Below, in pieces: positions 18,598-27,716 of a stretch of DNA of 64,000 bases. This DNA is from an uncultured Tenacibaculum sp. (GTDB taxonomy: Bacteria; Bacteroidota; Bacteroidia; Flavobacteriales; Flavobacteriaceae). The notes beneath the pieces are model-generated. The model was given only the letters and a program-made list of their open reading frames with translations. It was not told the DNA's origin and did not search any database. The translations under genes and the position numbers were made by a program. Positions within the stretch are counted from its first letter, which is position 1, and each line of letters opens with the position of its first letter. The stretch covers positions 248,001-312,000 of the forward strand of contig CANLMR010000002.1 in assembly GCA_947492185.1 (NCBI GenBank). The letters are read 5' to 3'.

Positions 18598-19547
18598 AAT
18601 AAAGAGGTAATAATTTCTTTTATTGTTATTCCTTCTGCTTCTGCCTTATAATTTTTAACTACCCTGTGAGATAAAATAGGGATTGCTATTGCTTGCACAT
18701 CTTCTATATCTGGAGAATATTTACCATTCACAGCGGCATGCGCTTTAGCAGCTAAAATTAAGTTTTGAGACGCTCTAGGACCTGCTCCCCAATCAATGTA
18801 TTTTTTAACTAAATCTGTAGCTAGATTAGAGTTTGGTCTTGTTTTACCTACTAAAGAAACTGCATATTCTATAACATTATCAGCTACTGGTATTTTACGA
18901 ATTAACTTTTGAATTTCAATAATTTCAGCAGCATTAAATAATGCATTTACCTTCTGATCATTTAAAGATGTAGTGCTTTTTACAACTTCTACTTCCTCTT
19001 CAAAAGAAGGATAATCTAAATTAATAGAGAACATAAAACGGTCTAATTGAGCCTCAGGTAAAGGATAAGTTCCCTCCTGCTCAATTGGGTTTTGCGTAGC
19101 TAACACAAAAAAAGGTAAATCTAAATTATATTGATTACCAGCAATAGTTACAGATCGCTCTTGCATTGCTTCTAACAAAGCTGCTTGTGTTTTTGGCGGT
19201 GTTCTGTTAATTTCATCAGCCAAAATAATATTAGAAAAAATAGGTCCTTTAATGAATTTAAACTTTCTAGTTTCGTCTAAAATTTCACTTCCTAAAATAT
19301 CTGAAGGCATTAAATCTGGTGTAAATTGAATCCTATTAAAACCTAAACCTAAAGAATTAGAAATGGTATTTACTAATAATGTTTTTGCTAAACCAGGAAC
19401 ACCTATTAATAATGAATGTCCCCCACAAAAAACAGATAACAATGTGAAGTTTACAGCTTCATTTTGACCTATAATTACCTTACCTATTTCTTGTTGTAAT
19501 TGAGCATATTTTTTAACAAGATTATCTACTGCTACAACTTCAGACAT
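18594..19547 (-). CDS. MoxR family AAA+ ATPase
   Basis: This 317-residue AAA_3 (MoxR) ATPase shows Walker A 'LLIGVPGLAKTLL' (about residues 36-48), 'RIQFTPDLMPSDILG', Walker B 'IILADEINRTPPKTQAALLEAMQE' and the sensor 'LATQNPIEQEGTYPLPEAQLDRF'. MoxR proteins act as chaperones that mature or activate partners, often von Willebrand A proteins, but no such partner gene is next to it here. It lies 5 bases after a SurA-like gene on the same strand, so it is probably the last gene of the envelope-folding operon. Confidence 0.95.
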   Translation of the reverse strand: MSEVVAVDNLVKKYAQLQQEIGKVIIGQNEAVNFTLLSVFCGGHSLLIGVPGLAKTLLVNTISNSLGLGFNRIQFTPDLMPSDILGSEILDETRKFKFIKGPIFSNIILADEINRTPPKTQAALLEAMQERSVTIAGNQYNLDLPFFVLATQNPIEQEGTYPLPEAQLDRFMFSINLDYPSFEEEVEVVKSTTSLNDQKVNALFNAAEIIEIQKLIRKIPVADNVIEYAVSLVGKTRPNSNLATDLVKKYIDWGAGPRASQNLILAAKAHAAVNGKYSPDIEDVQAIAIPILSHRVVKNYKAEAEGITIKEIITSLF

Positions 19548-19552
19548 ATTTT

Positions 19553-20911
19553 TTAGTTTTCTTTTTTCCAGTTAGCTTTAAAAGTACACTTTTTATAGTC
19601 TTCTCCAAGCTTGATATAGGTTTCTAATATTTTATCTTTAGACCATTTTTCAATGGTTTCTTCTTTCTTTTTTGCTAATGCTAATTGTTGAACCTTAACA
19701 TAATCTTTTACCAAATCAGCTGTATGCGTATTAGTTCTATTTTTCATTAAAATTAACTTGTACATTTTTTCTTGTGTTCTAGTTTCGTCATAAAACACTT
19801 CAGAGTATTCGCCCTTTTGTAATTCGTTAATTCTTCCGTACAATGCCGGATCCATTCTTGTTAATTCAAATGTAGTTTCGCTTGTAAAAGGATTCACAAT
19901 AACACCACCATTATTTTTTGTGTCTTTATCTTGAGAGAATTTCTTTACAGCATCTTCAAAAGTTAATTTCCCATTTACTAATTCAACTTTAATACTATCT
20001 AACTGTTCTTTAGTCTTTTTTAATTTCTCATCTGTAACTTCAGGTCTCATAAGAATATGAGATACTTCTCTAGCTTTTCCTTTAATTTTATGGAGTAAAA
20101 CAATATGATATCCAAAGTCAGTTTTAAAAGGTTCAGAAATTTGACCTTCATCTAAAGAAAAAACTACTTCTTTAAATTCTTTAATAAACGGTGTATCTTT
20201 TGTAACAGCTCCTAGAAAACCTCCTGTTTGTCCAACATTAGGTTCTTCTGAATTAATAATAGCTTTTAACTTAAAACTAGCTCCATCTTCAACAATTTGT
20301 CTTCTAACTTCAGTTAGTTTTTCGACAACTCGTTTTTCTTCTTCTTTTGTAGGTTCTGCTCTTAATACTATTTGAGCTAACTCTACTTCTGCAGGAAATT
20401 CAGGAAGTTCATTTTTATCTTTTAATCCATTGTAATATAAACGAACTTCTTCTGGAGTTACATCAATATCTTCAGTAACTTTAACTTGTTCTTTTTCTAT
20501 TAAAGCATTCTCTTTTTGTACACGTGACAATTCTTTCTTTAAATCCTCTAAATCATTAAAGTCATAAGCCTCTACAACTTTATCTACAGAACCATATTCT
20601 TGCGTAAAATACTGAATACTTCTATCAACTCTTGAATCAATTTCAGACTTAGAAACAGTAACACTATCTACTACTGCATGGTGTGCTAATAATTTTTGCT
20701 GCATTAATTCCTCTAGCATTTCACAATTAGAAATCTTAACTTTTCCTTCACTACGCAGCTCTACTTCTTGTTTAAATTTATCAATATCAGAATCTAAAAC
20801 AATATTTTTCCCTACCACAACAGCTACTCCATCTATTTTTACTTTTTGAGCAAATAAATTAGCAGTTGCGCATATCATAAAAAGTGAAAGGCTAATACTC
20901 TTTAAATTCAT
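19553..20911 (-). CDS. SurA-like peptidyl-prolyl isomerase
   Basis: This protein of about 452 residues carries a signal peptide ('MNLKSISLSLFMICATANLFA'), a SurA N-terminal chaperone domain and two parvulin domains. The first parvulin domain (about 180-280) includes 'GGFLGAV' and 'FGYHIVLLHK'. The second (about 285-395) starts 'EVSHILMRPE', and its 'NNGGVIVNP' is less canonical. It should fold outer-membrane proteins in the periplasm. I choose the ATG at 20911 because the signal peptide begins there; ATGs at 20929 and 20926 in the same frame would add a charged extension. The start lies inside the 3' end of the upstream gene, so translation is likely coupled. Confidence 0.92.
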   Translation of the reverse strand: MNLKSISLSLFMICATANLFAQKVKIDGVAVVVGKNIVLDSDIDKFKQEVELRSEGKVKISNCEMLEELMQQKLLAHHAVVDSVTVSKSEIDSRVDRSIQYFTQEYGSVDKVVEAYDFNDLEDLKKELSRVQKENALIEKEQVKVTEDIDVTPEEVRLYYNGLKDKNELPEFPAEVELAQIVLRAEPTKEEEKRVVEKLTEVRRQIVEDGASFKLKAIINSEEPNVGQTGGFLGAVTKDTPFIKEFKEVVFSLDEGQISEPFKTDFGYHIVLLHKIKGKAREVSHILMRPEVTDEKLKKTKEQLDSIKVELVNGKLTFEDAVKKFSQDKDTKNNGGVIVNPFTSETTFELTRMDPALYGRINELQKGEYSEVFYDETRTQEKMYKLILMKNRTNTHTADLVKDYVKVQQLALAKKKEETIEKWSKDKILETYIKLGEDYKKCTFKANWKKEN

Positions 20912-21764
20912 TATTCTTAATTGCATCATTAATCAACGTTTTTTCTATGTCTCTAACTAACTCTATCTTACGATTGTGTAAGATTAATTGTTTAATATTA
21001 TTTTCTATATAACTTAGTGGAGCAATGTCATTTCTTCTAAGAACATTGTTCACAGCGACCAAATATACTCCTAAACTATCTTCCCTCTTTATGAATTTTG
21101 ATTTTTTTAACAATTTTTCTTTAGTTTCATACCTAAAAGGAGGGATTTTTAAAAGTAATTTTTCATAGGTAATCCAAGTAGAATCTCTTAATTGATAATC
21201 TTTAAAATTAATTGTTAAAGTTTCTAGATCTTCTAAATCTTCTTCTTCATTAGATTTAAATTTTTCTATCGCCTCTTCTTTATCTAGAAAATCATTACCA
21301 AAATACACATACTTAATCTGCAGCAACTCTTCATTTAATTTAAAATTTTCTTTATTACTTTCATAATAATTCAAAATTGATTGCTCACTTATAATCGTAT
21401 CTAGTTGCTGTTTAATTAAACTTTCTTTATAACCATTTATATATAAGCTTTCTCGGTAAGTTTTTATCAATTCGTTAATATTATTACTATTAACTTCGGA
21501 AATATTTTCTTCTGCTCTTTGTAATAGCAATTGTTGCTTAGCCCAAGTATTAATATAACTTTTGGCCAAAACAATACTATCATTATCAGAAATTCCTTTA
21601 GGAATAACGTCTTCTAATTCTGACAAATACAAATTAGTTTCACCAACTGAAGCTACAACTGGCTCTTTACGTTCCTCTTTTTTAGTGAATATGTCTAGTG
21701 ATTTTATTTTATCACAAGAACTAACTGTAATAAGACTCAAAAAAAGTAAAATTATTTTTTTCAC
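20892..21764 (-). CDS. SurA-N-like lipoprotein without a parvulin domain
   Basis: This 290-residue protein starts with a lipoprotein signal (lipobox 'TVSSC', Cys about 17). Residues 38-130 resemble the helical SurA N-terminal region ('VASVGETNLYLSELEDVIPKG', 'YINTWAKQQLLLQRAEENIS', 'ILNYYESNKENFKLNE'). No parvulin motifs such as 'GGDLGYF' or 'GYHI' are seen in the C-terminal half. It may be a chaperone-only companion of the two parvulin proteins on either side. It overlaps the next gene's start and follows the upstream PPIase gene by 9 bases, so all three are surely one operon. Confidence 0.8.
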   Translation of the reverse strand: MKKIILLFLSLITVSSCDKIKSLDIFTKKEERKEPVVASVGETNLYLSELEDVIPKGISDNDSIVLAKSYINTWAKQQLLLQRAEENISEVNSNNINELIKTYRESLYINGYKESLIKQQLDTIISEQSILNYYESNKENFKLNEELLQIKYVYFGNDFLDKEEAIEKFKSNEEEDLEDLETLTINFKDYQLRDSTWITYEKLLLKIPPFRYETKEKLLKKSKFIKREDSLGVYLVAVNNVLRRNDIAPLSYIENNIKQLILHNRKIELVRDIEKTLINDAIKNNEFKEY

Positions 21765-21773
21765 TTTGTCTTT

Positions 21774-23378
21774 TTATTGGTTGTAATATTTTTTTAGTTT
21801 TTTTAAAACCTTTTTATTGATTTTAATCTTGTTTTCTTGCTTTAAAGTACTAAGCCATTCTTCTTCTAAATATTTTTGATAATCATTAATTACCTCTCCT
21901 TTTACTTTAGATATATCTTGAGATTTAAATTTACTTTTATTTTTTTCAAAATAAAGAGTCAATCCTTCATCATCTTTTTGAGAAGCATCCCAAATTTTAG
22001 TTTTCATTAAATCAAACAGTAATAAACCATCCTTGTATTCTTGAAGAGTATTTTTATATTCAGGATATAGATTTACCAAATCACTTTTGTAATAATTTAA
22101 TACTTGATCATCTTCAAATTTACTCCATAGGCTTTCAATGCTTAAATACTTTTTGTTTTTAATATATTCTAGGAAAGCTTTTAAAGAAACATCTTTTTTT
22201 TCTATTGAGAAAACAGCTGTTTTCTCATCAGTTTCAGGAAATTCAAAATCTCTATCTTTTACTACTTTATTTAAAAGTTCTTCATTTTTAGCTACTTTAT
22301 ACTTTACTTTTAAATCTGAAATTAACTTTTTAAGAGATAACTTCCCTCTATTACTAGTTCTAATTCTAGCCTCTAAATCTGGTTTTAATTCTTCAAAAGA
22401 TTTAACTGGATAATTTTTAATGAGTTTTACAATATGCCACCCATATCTGGTTTTGAATGGCTTACTTATTTCTCCTTCCTTTTTTAAATTAAAAACCTCA
22501 TTTTCAAAAGATGGAACCATTCTCCCTGAAGAAAATTTTGGTAATACTCCTCCATTAACAGCCGAACCTCTATCTTCAGAATATTTTTTTGCTAATTCTC
22601 CAAACGATTTTCCTTCATTCAGTTTTTGATAAACAGAATCAATTTTCACTTTACCAATAATACTCTTATCTCTAGCTAATATATGTGCTACTTCAAAGGC
22701 TCCTTTTGACAATCTTTTATCAACAACTTTTAAAATATGATATCCAAATCTTGTTTTAAATGGTTTAGAGACTTTTCCTATTTCTGTTTCATAAGCAGCC
22801 TTTTCAAATGGATAAACCATTCTAAATGCAGAAAAATATCCAAGATCTCCACCATTTATTTTGGCCGAAGGATCATGCGAAAATTCTTTAGCTAACTTAT
22901 CAAAAGCTTCACCCGCATTTATTTTGTTTTTTATAGAATCTAATAAATTAATGATTTCTGTACTATCTCTTTTTGCTTTCTTTTTGGAATAAGAAATAAG
23001 AATATGACTCGCTCTTACTTCATTAATTGTTCTATCATAAGCCTCATTAAGCAATGTTTTTTTAAAGTCTTCATCCTGAAGATAAGGAGTCATTAATTGA
23101 TTCTTATAACTTCTGTATTCACTTTTATAACTTCTTGAAGTATCAAGTTTTAGCTTATAGGCTTCAATTAGTTTTAGCTTGTAATTAATGAATAAATCCA
23201 AGTTTTTATCAATTCCTTTCTCACTATCATTAATCTGATCTAAATTTTTCTCATAAACTCTTTTAAATTCAGAAACATAAATAGGTGTTTCATTAATAGT
23301 TAATAATACTTTGTCTTTTTGAGCATGACTTAGCATTACTAAAAACAACGAAATAATAGTAATGATGTTATTCTTCAT
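21774..23378 (-). CDS. Periplasmic peptidyl-prolyl isomerase with two parvulin domains
   Basis: This 534-residue protein has a signal peptide ('MKNNIITIISLFLVMLSHAQ'), an N-terminal helical chaperone region and two good parvulin domains. The first (about 122-220) has 'RASHILISY', 'NGGDLGYFSAFRMVYPFE' and 'FGYHILKV'. The second (about 228-325) has 'VAHILARD', 'NGGVLPKFSSGRMVPSFE' and 'YGWHIVKL'. A long lysine-rich C-terminal region follows. It is first of three folding-factor genes, ahead of the SurA-N-like lipoprotein and SurA, and should assist export or outer-membrane protein folding. Confidence 0.92.
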   Translation of the reverse strand: MKNNIITIISLFLVMLSHAQKDKVLLTINETPIYVSEFKRVYEKNLDQINDSEKGIDKNLDLFINYKLKLIEAYKLKLDTSRSYKSEYRSYKNQLMTPYLQDEDFKKTLLNEAYDRTINEVRASHILISYSKKKAKRDSTEIINLLDSIKNKINAGEAFDKLAKEFSHDPSAKINGGDLGYFSAFRMVYPFEKAAYETEIGKVSKPFKTRFGYHILKVVDKRLSKGAFEVAHILARDKSIIGKVKIDSVYQKLNEGKSFGELAKKYSEDRGSAVNGGVLPKFSSGRMVPSFENEVFNLKKEGEISKPFKTRYGWHIVKLIKNYPVKSFEELKPDLEARIRTSNRGKLSLKKLISDLKVKYKVAKNEELLNKVVKDRDFEFPETDEKTAVFSIEKKDVSLKAFLEYIKNKKYLSIESLWSKFEDDQVLNYYKSDLVNLYPEYKNTLQEYKDGLLLFDLMKTKIWDASQKDDEGLTLYFEKNKSKFKSQDISKVKGEVINDYQKYLEEEWLSTLKQENKIKINKKVLKKLKKYYNQ

Positions 23379-23382
23379 AAAA

Positions 23383-23664
23383 TTATAATGATATGATTCC
23401 TTCTATTTTTTCAGCCTCTTTATAATATGCTATAATTTCATCTGCACTTTTCATGTTTAAATGAATAGAAACACTCACATACTTGCCTGTTCTAGATTTT
23501 TTAGTACTAATTACTGCTCCTCCATTATCGAATAAATCTTGAACTTGCTGAACTTGATCTCCATTAGAAGGAACAATAAATTTATATAAGTATTTTGTTG
23601 GAAACGTAGATGTTTCCTCTAGTTTGGTTTTTAATTTTATATAAAAAGACTCTCTGTCTGACAT
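23383..23664 (-). CDS. DUF493 family protein
   Basis: This 93-residue cytoplasmic protein matches the DUF493 (YbeD-like) family, small ferredoxin-like alpha-beta proteins of unclear, possibly regulatory, function. Visible features: 'FPTKYLYKFIVPSNGDQVQQVQDLFD', then 'ISTKKSRTGKYVSVSIHLNMKSADEIIAYYKEAEKIEGI'. The length is normal. It is the first gene of the minus-strand group that continues with the parvulin genes (4-base gap), although a functional link to protein folding is not established. Confidence 0.88.
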   Translation of the reverse strand: MSDRESFYIKLKTKLEETSTFPTKYLYKFIVPSNGDQVQQVQDLFDNGGAVISTKKSRTGKYVSVSIHLNMKSADEIIAYYKEAEKIEGIISL

Positions 23665-23773
23665 GTAATTATCTTTGATTATTAAAACCTATAAGTTTCT
23701 AACTTAATGAAGTTGAAAAAAATTACAGGAAAACAAAATTACACTATTTATTACATATAATTAACGAAACTTT

Positions 23774-23781
23774 TATTTTTG
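23774..23781 (+). promoter_or_regulatory. -7 promoter box giving a near-leaderless mRNA
   Basis: TATTTTTG matches TAnnTTTG and ends only four bases before the ATG at 23786. Transcription would therefore begin at or next to the start codon. The same four-base spacing occurs at the arginine leader ORF (51328/51333). Confidence 0.5.
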
Positions 23782-23785
23782 CTAC

Positions 23786-24316
23786 ATGCAAGAAAAAATT
23801 GTTTTTATTGGTGGACCAGGTACAGGGAAATCTTCTGTACTAAGGTTTTTAAAACGTCAAGGATTTAAATGTATGCCTGAAATTTCGAGAGAAGTGACTA
23901 AAAAAGCACAGGAAGAAGGAATAGAACAATTATTCTTAACAGATCCTATTTTATTTAGTACCAAATTATTAGAAGGTAGAGAACAGCAATTTATAGATGC
24001 TGAAAACTCAAATGAAAGAATTGTTTTTTTTGATAGAGGAATTCCTAGTATTCATGCATACATGCGCTATTTTAACACAAATTTTCCTTCTGTTTTTCTG
24101 GAAAAAAGCAAGCAATATAGATATACGAAGGTTTTTCAATTTCTTCCTTGGGAAGATATTTATAAATCTGATAATGAAAGATACGAAACTTTTGAGCAGT
24201 CAGAAACTATAAGTAATTTTTTACATGAAGCATATTCAGAACTAGATTATGAAATTATTAATGTACCTTTTGATACGGTTAGGAATCGTTGCAATTTTAT
24301 ATTGAGTCACATGTAA
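23786..24316 (+). CDS. AAA_28-type ATP/GTP-binding protein
   Basis: This 176-residue P-loop NTPase begins 'MQEKIVFIGGPGTGKSSVLRFLKRQGF', with Walker A 'GGPGTGKSS' at residues 9-17. 'EISREVTKKAQEEG' and 'RIVFFDRGIPSIHAYMR' follow. It looks like the AAA_28 group related to NadR kinase domains and thymidylate-kinase-like folds, so it may be a small-molecule kinase or NTPase. The substrate is unknown. It is directly followed by recQ with no gap, so the two are probably translated from one transcript, with fmt behind. Confidence 0.85.
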   Translation: MQEKIVFIGGPGTGKSSVLRFLKRQGFKCMPEISREVTKKAQEEGIEQLFLTDPILFSTKLLEGREQQFIDAENSNERIVFFDRGIPSIHAYMRYFNTNFPSVFLEKSKQYRYTKVFQFLPWEDIYKSDNERYETFEQSETISNFLHEAYSELDYEIINVPFDTVRNRCNFILSHM

Positions 24317-26203
24317 ATGTCAAATCCAATAGAAATATTAAAGTCCTACTGGGGATTTTCTTCTTTTAGAGTTAAACAACAAGAAATTGTAAACTCTATT
24401 CTTGAAAAGAAGGATACTATTGCTTTATTACCTACTGGTGGCGGAAAATCAATTTCTTTTCAAGTACCCGCTATGCTTGTAGATGGTGTTTGTATCGTAA
24501 TTTCTCCATTAATTGCTTTAATCGAAGATCAAGTTAGTAATTTAAAAAACAAAGGAATAAAAGCTCTCCATATTCCTTCTGGATCTTCGGTTGATGAAAT
24601 TGTAACCTTATTTGATAATATTAAGTTTGGTAAATACAAATTCCTTTATATTTCTCCTGAAAGACTTCAATCAAAACTTATTCAAGATAAACTCAAAGAG
24701 TTAACTATTTCCTTTTTTGTTATTGATGAAGCACATTGTATTTCTGAATGGGGCCATGATTTTAGACCTTCTTACACTAAGTTAAATATTCTAAGAGAAA
24801 TTGCTCCCACAATAAACATTGCAGCTTTAACAGCTACCGCTACTAAAAAGGTACTTAAGGATATCGAAGATATTTTAGAATTAGATAAACCAACAATTTT
24901 AAAACAATCTTTTAATCGTGATAATCTTTCTTACACTGTAATTAAAACTAACGATAAACTTTCTAAGCTTCAGCAAATTTTCAGAAAGTATAATCATCCG
25001 AGTATTATTTATGTTAACTCTAGGAAAAAGACAAAAGAACTTTCTAACTATTTAAATTATAACGATTTTAAAAGTAGTTACTATCACGGAGGTTTATCTC
25101 TTACAGAAAAGAATGAAGCTTTTGAAAATTGGATGACAGAAAAAACACCAATAATGGTTGCTACTAATGCTTTTGGAATGGGAATCGATAAAGGAAACGT
25201 AAAAACCGTTATACACTATAACACACCTTCCTCTGTAGAAAATTATGTTCAAGAAGCAGGAAGAGCTGGTAGAGATAAAGAAAAAGCATTTGCAATTCTT
25301 TTAACAAATCCGTCAGATATAGAAAATACAAAGAACATTTTTACAAAATCTCAACCTTCATTAAAAGAAATTAAAGAAGTTCATAAAAAACTATATCAGC
25401 ATTTTCAAATTGCGTTTGGTGAAATTACAAATGATAATTACGGTTTTAATATCTTGGAGTTTTGCGACAAATATGGATTTTATCCCAGTAAAACTTTTAA
25501 TGCGTTACAAATATTAAATAATTATAGTGTTCTTCATTTCCATCAAGGAAAGCAAAAGACATCAACCATTCAATTTAAGGTTAGTTCTAATCAGCTTCTT
25601 TCTTACAAGGAAAGTCAAAATATAAAATCTAAATTATTAGATACTGTACTTAGAATGTATACAGGATTATTTGAAGCTGAAGTAAAAATAAACGAATTTT
25701 CAATTGCAAAAAAACTTGGGGTTACTTCTTTTAAAGTAATAGAGTTATTTAAAAAATTAGAAACAGAAGAAATTCTTGATTACAATAATTCTGATTCTGA
25801 CAGTGAGATAACATTTCTTTTACCTAGAGAAGACGATAAAGTAATTAATAGAATTAGTAAAGGTATTTCGAAATTCTTAAAGTACAAATACAAGAAGTTA
25901 GAAAACATTATTAATTATATAGAAAATGATATTATATGTCGAAATATTCAAGTATTAAATTACTTTGGACAAGTTTCAAGTAACAATTGCGGAAATTGCG
26001 ATGTATGTAAAAGTCATTTTAGAACAAAAGAAGATTTATCTCCATTAATTCTTAAAGCTATAAGTAAAAGAGCACATATATCTTTAAAAGAACTACAAGA
26101 TGAACTTTTTTATACTGAGCAGGATATTTTAATACATTTGCGAAAATTAATAGCTGAAGAAATAATAGGAATTACAAATTCAAATACTTACTTTTTAAAA
26201 TAG
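24317..26203 (+). CDS. recQ: ATP-dependent DNA helicase RecQ
   Basis: This 628-residue superfamily 2 helicase has motif I 'LLPTGGGKSISFQ', motif II 'VIDEAHCISEWGHDFRPSY', motif III 'ALTATAT' and motif VI 'QEAGRAGRDKEKA'. A zinc-binding cysteine set ('CRNIQVLNYFG' with 'CGNCDVCK' near 560-575) follows in the RQC region. The length fits the short RecQ type common in Bacteroidota; I see no clear HRDC domain. It unwinds DNA in recombination and repair. It sits between the AAA_28 gene and fmt without gaps, suggesting a three-gene operon. Confidence 0.95.
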   Translation: MSNPIEILKSYWGFSSFRVKQQEIVNSILEKKDTIALLPTGGGKSISFQVPAMLVDGVCIVISPLIALIEDQVSNLKNKGIKALHIPSGSSVDEIVTLFDNIKFGKYKFLYISPERLQSKLIQDKLKELTISFFVIDEAHCISEWGHDFRPSYTKLNILREIAPTINIAALTATATKKVLKDIEDILELDKPTILKQSFNRDNLSYTVIKTNDKLSKLQQIFRKYNHPSIIYVNSRKKTKELSNYLNYNDFKSSYYHGGLSLTEKNEAFENWMTEKTPIMVATNAFGMGIDKGNVKTVIHYNTPSSVENYVQEAGRAGRDKEKAFAILLTNPSDIENTKNIFTKSQPSLKEIKEVHKKLYQHFQIAFGEITNDNYGFNILEFCDKYGFYPSKTFNALQILNNYSVLHFHQGKQKTSTIQFKVSSNQLLSYKESQNIKSKLLDTVLRMYTGLFEAEVKINEFSIAKKLGVTSFKVIELFKKLETEEILDYNNSDSDSEITFLLPREDDKVINRISKGISKFLKYKYKKLENIINYIENDIICRNIQVLNYFGQVSSNNCGNCDVCKSHFRTKEDLSPLILKAISKRAHISLKELQDELFYTEQDILIHLRKLIAEEIIGITNSNTYFLK

Positions 26204-27148
26204 ATGAAAGATTTACGAATTGTTTTTATGGGTACTCCAGATTTTGCGGTAACCATTTTAAAGAAACTTATTGAAGATAACTATAATGTTGTAGGTGTAA
26301 TTACAGCTCCTGATAAACCAGCAGGAAGAGGAAGAAAATTAAATCAATCTGCAGTTAAGAAATATGCCTTAACTCAAGATTTACCTATTTTACAACCTAC
26401 AAATTTAAAAAGTGAGGATTTTTTAGATGAATTAAAAGCTTTAAACGCAGATTTACAAATTGTAGTAGCTTTTAGAATGTTGCCAACGGTTGTTTGGAAA
26501 ATGCCTAAAGAAGGTACATTTAACTTACATGCTTCTCTCCTACCAGAATATAGAGGAGCGGCACCAATTAACTGGGCTATTATAAATGGTGAAACAAAAA
26601 CCGGAGTAACTACTTTCTTTATTGATGACAAAATCGATACTGGAGAAATCATATTAAAAAGTGAAATTGAAATTAAAGATGATGAAATTGTTGGTGAATT
26701 ACATGATCGATTAATGTATTTAGGTGCTAATTTAGTTGCAGAGACTGTTGATCTTATTGCTTCAGGTGAAGTACAAACAACTAAACAACCAGAATTGGAG
26801 AAAAAAGCAGCACCTAAACTGTTTCCTCATAACTGTAAAATTGACTGGTCTAAATCTGTATCTGAGATTTATAATCATATTAGAGGATTAAACCCATATC
26901 CTGCAGCATGGACTACTATTAAGAATGGTGATAATGAAATTTCAGCTAAGATTTATGGAGTAAGTAAAGAACTTATATCACATAATTTAAAAGCTGGAAG
27001 CATTGTTACGTCTAAAAAAGAGTTAAAAGTAGCTGTTAAGGATGGTTACTTATTAATTAAAGAAATTAAACTTTCTGGCAAAAAAATATTAGATATTCCA
27101 AGTTTACTAAATGGTTACACCTTCGAAGAAGGTGCTATCATGCTGTAG
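26204..27148 (+). CDS. fmt: Methionyl-tRNA formyltransferase
   Basis: This 314-residue enzyme formylates initiator Met-tRNA using 10-formyl-tetrahydrofolate. The family motifs are 'IVFMGTPDFAVTILKKL', 'ITAPDKPAGRGRKL', the active-site loop 'NLHASLLPEYRGAAPINWAIING' and 'GVTTFFIDDKIDTGEI'. The C-terminal OB-like domain covers about 205-310 ('KIDWSKSVSEIYNHIRGLNPYPAA'). Its product is the substrate pathway partner of peptide deformylase (def), which is also in this window but not adjacent. It begins immediately after the recQ stop. Confidence 0.97.
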   Translation: MKDLRIVFMGTPDFAVTILKKLIEDNYNVVGVITAPDKPAGRGRKLNQSAVKKYALTQDLPILQPTNLKSEDFLDELKALNADLQIVVAFRMLPTVVWKMPKEGTFNLHASLLPEYRGAAPINWAIINGETKTGVTTFFIDDKIDTGEIILKSEIEIKDDEIVGELHDRLMYLGANLVAETVDLIASGEVQTTKQPELEKKAAPKLFPHNCKIDWSKSVSEIYNHIRGLNPYPAAWTTIKNGDNEISAKIYGVSKELISHNLKAGSIVTSKKELKVAVKDGYLLIKEIKLSGKKILDIPSLLNGYTFEEGAIML

Positions 27149-27196
27149 CCCTTTATCCATATGGGATTAGTGTTTTTTACTATTTTTACACTAGGG

Positions 27197-27229
27197 TTAT
27201 TAACAAATTTGCATAACTTATTAACAAAT
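27197..27229 (+). promoter_or_regulatory. Two 12-base direct repeats upstream of the HU promoter
   Basis: TTATTAACAAAT occurs at 27197-27208 and again at 27218-27229, 21 bases apart (two helical turns), just upstream of the HU promoter. This phasing suggests a protein bound on one DNA face. The reverse complement TTTGTTAATAA also occurs at 14899-14909, and a ten-base version at 6099-6108, ahead of two other genes. Confidence 0.4.
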
Positions 27230-27252
27230 CCCTTGATTTTACTAGGTCAAAC

Positions 27253-27282
27253 TTGCGCAATCCCGCATTAAATCTATATTTG
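27253..27282 (+). promoter_or_regulatory. HU gene promoter (TTG-N19-TAnnTTTG)
   Basis: TTG at 27253-27255, exactly 19 bases, then TATATTTG at 27275-27282: an ideal Bacteroidota housekeeping promoter. A 10-base palindrome GCATTAATGC follows at 27287-27296, at or just after the start of transcription. Confidence 0.8.
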
Positions 27283-27331
27283 TTAAGCATTAATGCAAAA
27301 AACATTAATTAATTTTAAAAATCTATAAATT

Positions 27332-27604
27332 ATGAACAAGTCTGATTTAATCGACGCGATGGCTGCTGACGCAGGAATTTCAAAAGCTGCTGCTAAAGCT
27401 GCTTTAGATTCTTTAACTAACAATGTAACTGGAGCTTTAAAGAAAGGTGATAAAGTTGCATTAGTAGGATGGGGTACTTGGTCAGTTTCTCAAAGAGCTG
27501 CAAGAACAGGAAGAAACCCTCAAACTGGTAAAGAAATTCAAATTGCTGCTAAGAACGTTGTTAAGTTTAAAGCTGGTGCTGGATTAAGCGATTCTGTAAA
27601 CTAA
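27332..27604 (+). CDS. hup: HU family DNA-binding protein
   Basis: This 90-residue histone-like HU/IHF-family protein bends and compacts DNA as a dimer. It has the full family structure: N-terminal helices '[28 protein letters not shown]', the beta-saddle '[19 protein letters not shown]' and the arm '[23 protein letters not shown]', with the conserved arm tip 'NPQTG'. The codon choice is rich in GCT, typical of a highly expressed gene. It stands alone, with a strong promoter, a leader of about 45 bases and a strong terminator. Confidence 0.97.
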   Translation: MNKSDLIDAMAADAGISKAAAKAALDSLTNNVTGALKKGDKVALVGWGTWSVSQRAARTGRNPQTGKEIQIAAKNVVKFKAGAGLSDSVN

Positions 27605-27630
27605 GACTTAGTTTAAGAACATTATATAAA

Positions 27631-27661
27631 ACACTCGATTTTTATCGAGTGTTTTTTTTTG
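27631..27661 (+). terminator. Intrinsic terminator of the HU gene
   Basis: ACACTCGAT (27631-27639), loop TTTT, ATCGAGTGT (27644-27652) and a T-run form a strong terminator. Confidence 0.95.
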
Positions 27662-27716
27662 TGTAACAATTTAAAAAGTGGTGTGTCTTTATTATAAACG
27701 AATTAAATTTATCATC

